Made by a program: the position numbers and the translations under genes. Shown one piece after another: positions 23,575 to 25,335 of a DNA stretch of 25,335 nt (the stretch's first letter is position 1; each line of letters begins with the position of its first letter). The stretch is from positions 600 to 25,934 of the forward strand of contig DLGG01000079.1 in the NCBI GenBank assembly GCA_002482565.1, written 5' to 3'. Under the pieces are notes generated by a model. It saw nothing but the letters and a program-made list of their open reading frames with translations, was not told the origin of the DNA and ran no database searches. The DNA is from Solidesulfovibrio magneticus (GTDB lineage Bacteria; Desulfobacterota; Desulfovibrionia; Desulfovibrionales; Desulfovibrionaceae).

Positions 23575-23835
23575 TCACACGGCGGACGCACGTTGCCGTT
23601 TCACCTCTTCGTACATGGCGTCAGGGGCGACGTCCGCGCCGCTTGGCCAGCATACCGTCCCGGTTTCGGCGTCGACGCGCACCTGCTCGAAATAACCGGG
23701 CTCATCCCACAAGGCGAACACCCCCTTGTGCGGCACGTCCGAGAGGTCTACGACGCCATGCACACCATCAGCAAACGTCACTTCCAGGCGGTAGCCAGGC
23801 AGAGGCTTGGCGGCCTTCACTTCCCAAGGGATCAT
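23575..23835 (-). CDS. DUF2442 domain protein
   Basis: An 86-residue protein with the DUF2442 pattern: KAAKPLPGYRLEVTFADGVHGVVDLSD near the N-terminus, then GVFALWDEPGYFEQVRVDAETGTVCWPSGADVAPDAMYE. The family is small, widespread and of unknown biochemical function. It is often found beside a DUF4160 gene, as here, and the pair has been discussed as possibly toxin-antitoxin-like; that is not shown by this sequence. GGAG precedes the ATG by 7 nt, and the gene starts 3 bp after the DUF4160 stop. It is the last gene of the integrase operon. Confidence 0.88.
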   Translation of the reverse strand: MIPWEVKAAKPLPGYRLEVTFADGVHGVVDLSDVPHKGVFALWDEPGYFEQVRVDAETGTVCWPSGADVAPDAMYEEVKRQRASAV

Positions 23836-23838
23836 ATC

Positions 23839-24098
23839 TCACTCCAACGGGGCTATGGGTTTCGGACTCGCCCACTCCTGACACAGACGCCAGTTTTCCA
23901 TGAGTTCCGCCCTGTGTTCGAAAGCCCATTCAAGAACCATGAGCCGCGCACGGCCGGGCAGTTCTCCCGTCAGTATCGCCAAGGTCTCGATATCGAACGT
24001 GGCTCCGTGCTCACCATATTTGGCGTGAAAATGTGGACGGCCATGCTCCCGCCAGTACATCGTGATGACGATGCCAAAAAAACGCTCACCGTAGGCAC
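23839..24098 (-). pseudogene. DUF4160 domain gene with a homopolymer frameshift
   Basis: The main frame encodes MYWREHGRPHFHAKYGEHGA, IDE-like DIETLAILTGELPGRARLMVLEWAFEHRAELMENW and a final PLE, clearly DUF4160, from an ATG at 24060. Family members begin about 13 residues earlier with MPTISRFFGI. Upstream in this frame ERFFGIVIT is encoded but no start codon. The missing start lies in another frame: GTGCCTACGGTGAGC (24098-24084) encodes MPTVS, 3 bp after the integrase stop and with GGAGG at good spacing. A run of seven T (24082-24076) joins the two; eight T, or a -1 slip, would give MPTVSVFFGIVITMYW. It is therefore either a one-base deletion, a sequencing error or a slippage site. The fragment from 24060 could still be made as 73 residues. 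Confidence 0.7.
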
Positions 24099-24101
24099 CG
24101 G

Positions 24102-25298
24102 TTACTTCCCTCCCCCGATCCCGACCACCTTCTTGTCCTTGGCCGCCGCCCTGCCCATCCCCGCGTGGTTGGTCAAAAGCTCGGCCGCCTTGTCGCTGGC
24201 CCGCTTCTTGGCGTCCGGGAGGAACTGGCCGTAGCGGCGGGTCATGGCCGTGCTCTTGTGGGTCAGGAGCTCGCCGATCATATCCAGGGTGAATTCTCCC
24301 GAGTTGGCCAGGGTCACGGCGAAGTGGTGGCGCAGGCCATGAAAGATGCGAAACCGGGCCGGTATGCCGGCGGCCTGTTTGATGCGGCTGGCCGCGCTGC
24401 AGGCCACACGCTGCCCGCCGTCCTTGCCTGGAAAAACGTAAGGGCTTTCCGGGAACGCTTCCGCTTTCCAGGCCAGTTGCACTTCCAGGGCGGCGCGGGT
24501 GATGGGGTTCATGGGGACGCTCACCGTCTTGCCGCCCTTGGGGTCCCTAATGCTGATGAGACCGGCCCGAAAGTCCAGGTCGCGAATCCGCAGCTTGAAC
24601 ACCTCGCCGCGCCGCATGCCCGAAAACATGGCGACTTCGAGCATCCTGGCCGCATCCCGGGAAGGCCATTCGTCCAGCACGGCCTTGAGGCGGGCGGCCT
24701 GCTCGGGCTCAAGGTACTCCACCACCTCATTGTCCTTCTTGGGCATTTCGATGATGAACGTGAGCGCCGGGCACAGGCCGGCCTTGGTCCCGAAATTGAC
24801 GATGCGCCGGACGAGTTCCAGGACGTTCCAGACGGTGGCCGCCGCCCGGCCCTCCATGGTTTTCCGCAGCCGGGCCATGTCCAAGGGCGAGAGCTGGCTG
24901 GCCCGAAATCCGCCAAGGAGCGGACGGACATGCTTCTCGTAGCGGTTACGGTCCGTCACGACGCCTTTGAGGGCATCGCCCTTGGCTTCGAAATACGCAT
25001 CCGCCAGTTCAGCAATGGTGCGGTCGGTCATGGCCCGGTCGCGGGCGATTTCCTTGACGGTCTTGACCTCTTCGCCGTGCCGGGCCTTCTTGACTCGATC
25101 CGCCCGGACCTCGGCAGCCACCTGGGGCGTGTACCCTTCGGACTTGAGCCCGACCTTTTCCCAGCGCAGCTTGCCCGCCACTTTGTAGGCGACCATATAG
25201 CAGAGGTCGGGCTTTCCCTGGAACGTGCGCTCGGTCATTTCGTACACATAGACGCCCGGCCATTTGTCCTTGTGCGCCCTGGTGTATTTTGCCGCCAT
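24102..25298 (-). CDS. Tyrosine site-specific integrase
   Basis: A 398-residue phage/island-type integrase. The N-terminal part (1-75) is a DUF4102-like arm-binding region, then a SAM-like core-binding domain (about 95-195), then the catalytic domain. Catalytic residues visible are Arg229 (GMRRGE), His320-x2-Arg323 (HGLRHHF), His347 (LLTHKS) and the nucleophile Tyr356 (MTRRYGQF). All are intact, so it may be active. TTGGAGG lies before the ATG. The 19-bp element shared with the tRNA side is 16 bp upstream. It is followed by DUF4160 and DUF2442 genes as one operon. Its start is at the outer edge of the window, pointing inward. Confidence 0.94.
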   Translation of the reverse strand: MAAKYTRAHKDKWPGVYVYEMTERTFQGKPDLCYMVAYKVAGKLRWEKVGLKSEGYTPQVAAEVRADRVKKARHGEEVKTVKEIARDRAMTDRTIAELADAYFEAKGDALKGVVTDRNRYEKHVRPLLGGFRASQLSPLDMARLRKTMEGRAAATVWNVLELVRRIVNFGTKAGLCPALTFIIEMPKKDNEVVEYLEPEQAARLKAVLDEWPSRDAARMLEVAMFSGMRRGEVFKLRIRDLDFRAGLISIRDPKGGKTVSVPMNPITRAALEVQLAWKAEAFPESPYVFPGKDGGQRVACSAASRIKQAAGIPARFRIFHGLRHHFAVTLANSGEFTLDMIGELLTHKSTAMTRRYGQFLPDAKKRASDKAAELLTNHAGMGRAAAKDKKVVGIGGGK

Positions 25299-25313
25299 GG
25301 CTTGGCCTCCAAA

Positions 25314-25332
25314 GGTTAGGAATAGGTTAGGA
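25314..25332 (-). repeat. 19-bp element upstream of integrase, copy 2 of the inverted pair
   Basis: Minus strand TCCTAACCTATTCCTAACC, 18 of 19 identical to 2951-2969 on the plus strand. It sits 16 bp before the integrase ATG. It could be an arm-type site, an attachment-site part or an integrase operator. Confidence 0.6.
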
Positions 25333-25335
25333 CGA

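Overview
The window looks like a chromosomal segment of a GC-rich, strictly anaerobic deltaproteobacterium, most likely a Desulfovibrionaceae member (Desulfovibrio/Solidesulfovibrio type). The pointers are the codon usage, the conserved rpmH-rnpA-yidD-yidC block, an oxygen-sensitive glycyl radical enzyme and a sigma54-type two-component system. The assignment is inference from gene content; no database search was possible.

Region by region. (1) 1-2440, minus strand: rpmH, rnpA, yidD and yidC (yidC runs off the left edge). rpmH is nested entirely inside the 5' part of the only workable rnpA reading frame. (2) 2437-2950: a small hydrophobic hypothetical protein (-), then a tRNA-fMet (+) with its own promoter and terminator. 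(3) 2951-4630: remains of a mobile element beside the tRNA: a 19-bp element that recurs inverted at the right edge, a primase/helicase gene lacking its N-terminus, and a long hairpin over its stop codon. (4) 4611-15499: a complete type I-E CRISPR-Cas locus, cas3-cas8e-cas11-cas7-cas5-cas6e-cas1-cas2, followed by 35 repeats and 34 spacers on a strict 61-bp period. The last repeat differs from the 34 identical ones at seven positions and resembles the usual I-E consensus. (5) 15604-23398: a glycyl radical enzyme module (DUF336/HbpS-like protein, glycerol/diol dehydratase-like enzyme, activating enzyme; minus strand) divergent from a PocR-PAS histidine kinase and a sigma54-dependent response regulator (plus strand). 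Their shared 504-bp intergenic region holds a sigma54-like promoter and repeated CAACC-N2-GGTTG dyads at enhancer distance. (6) 23368-25335, minus strand: a tyrosine integrase, a frameshifted DUF4160 gene, a DUF2442 gene and a short decayed ORF.

How the genes fit together. The cas genes overlap or nearly abut and look like one operon running into the array. The glycyl radical module reads as a self-contained inducible pathway: the PocR kinase senses a small molecule (diol-like by family precedent), phosphorylates the sigma54 activator, which binds the dyads and switches on the divergent enzyme operon. No microcompartment shell gene and no aldehyde or alcohol dehydrogenase is visible, so the downstream fate of the product is not encoded here. 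The strongest leads for something not yet described are this glycyl radical/PocR regulon with its operator array, the nested rnpA/rpmH arrangement, the two-class CRISPR repeats, and the inverted 19-bp element linking the tRNA side to the integrase side.
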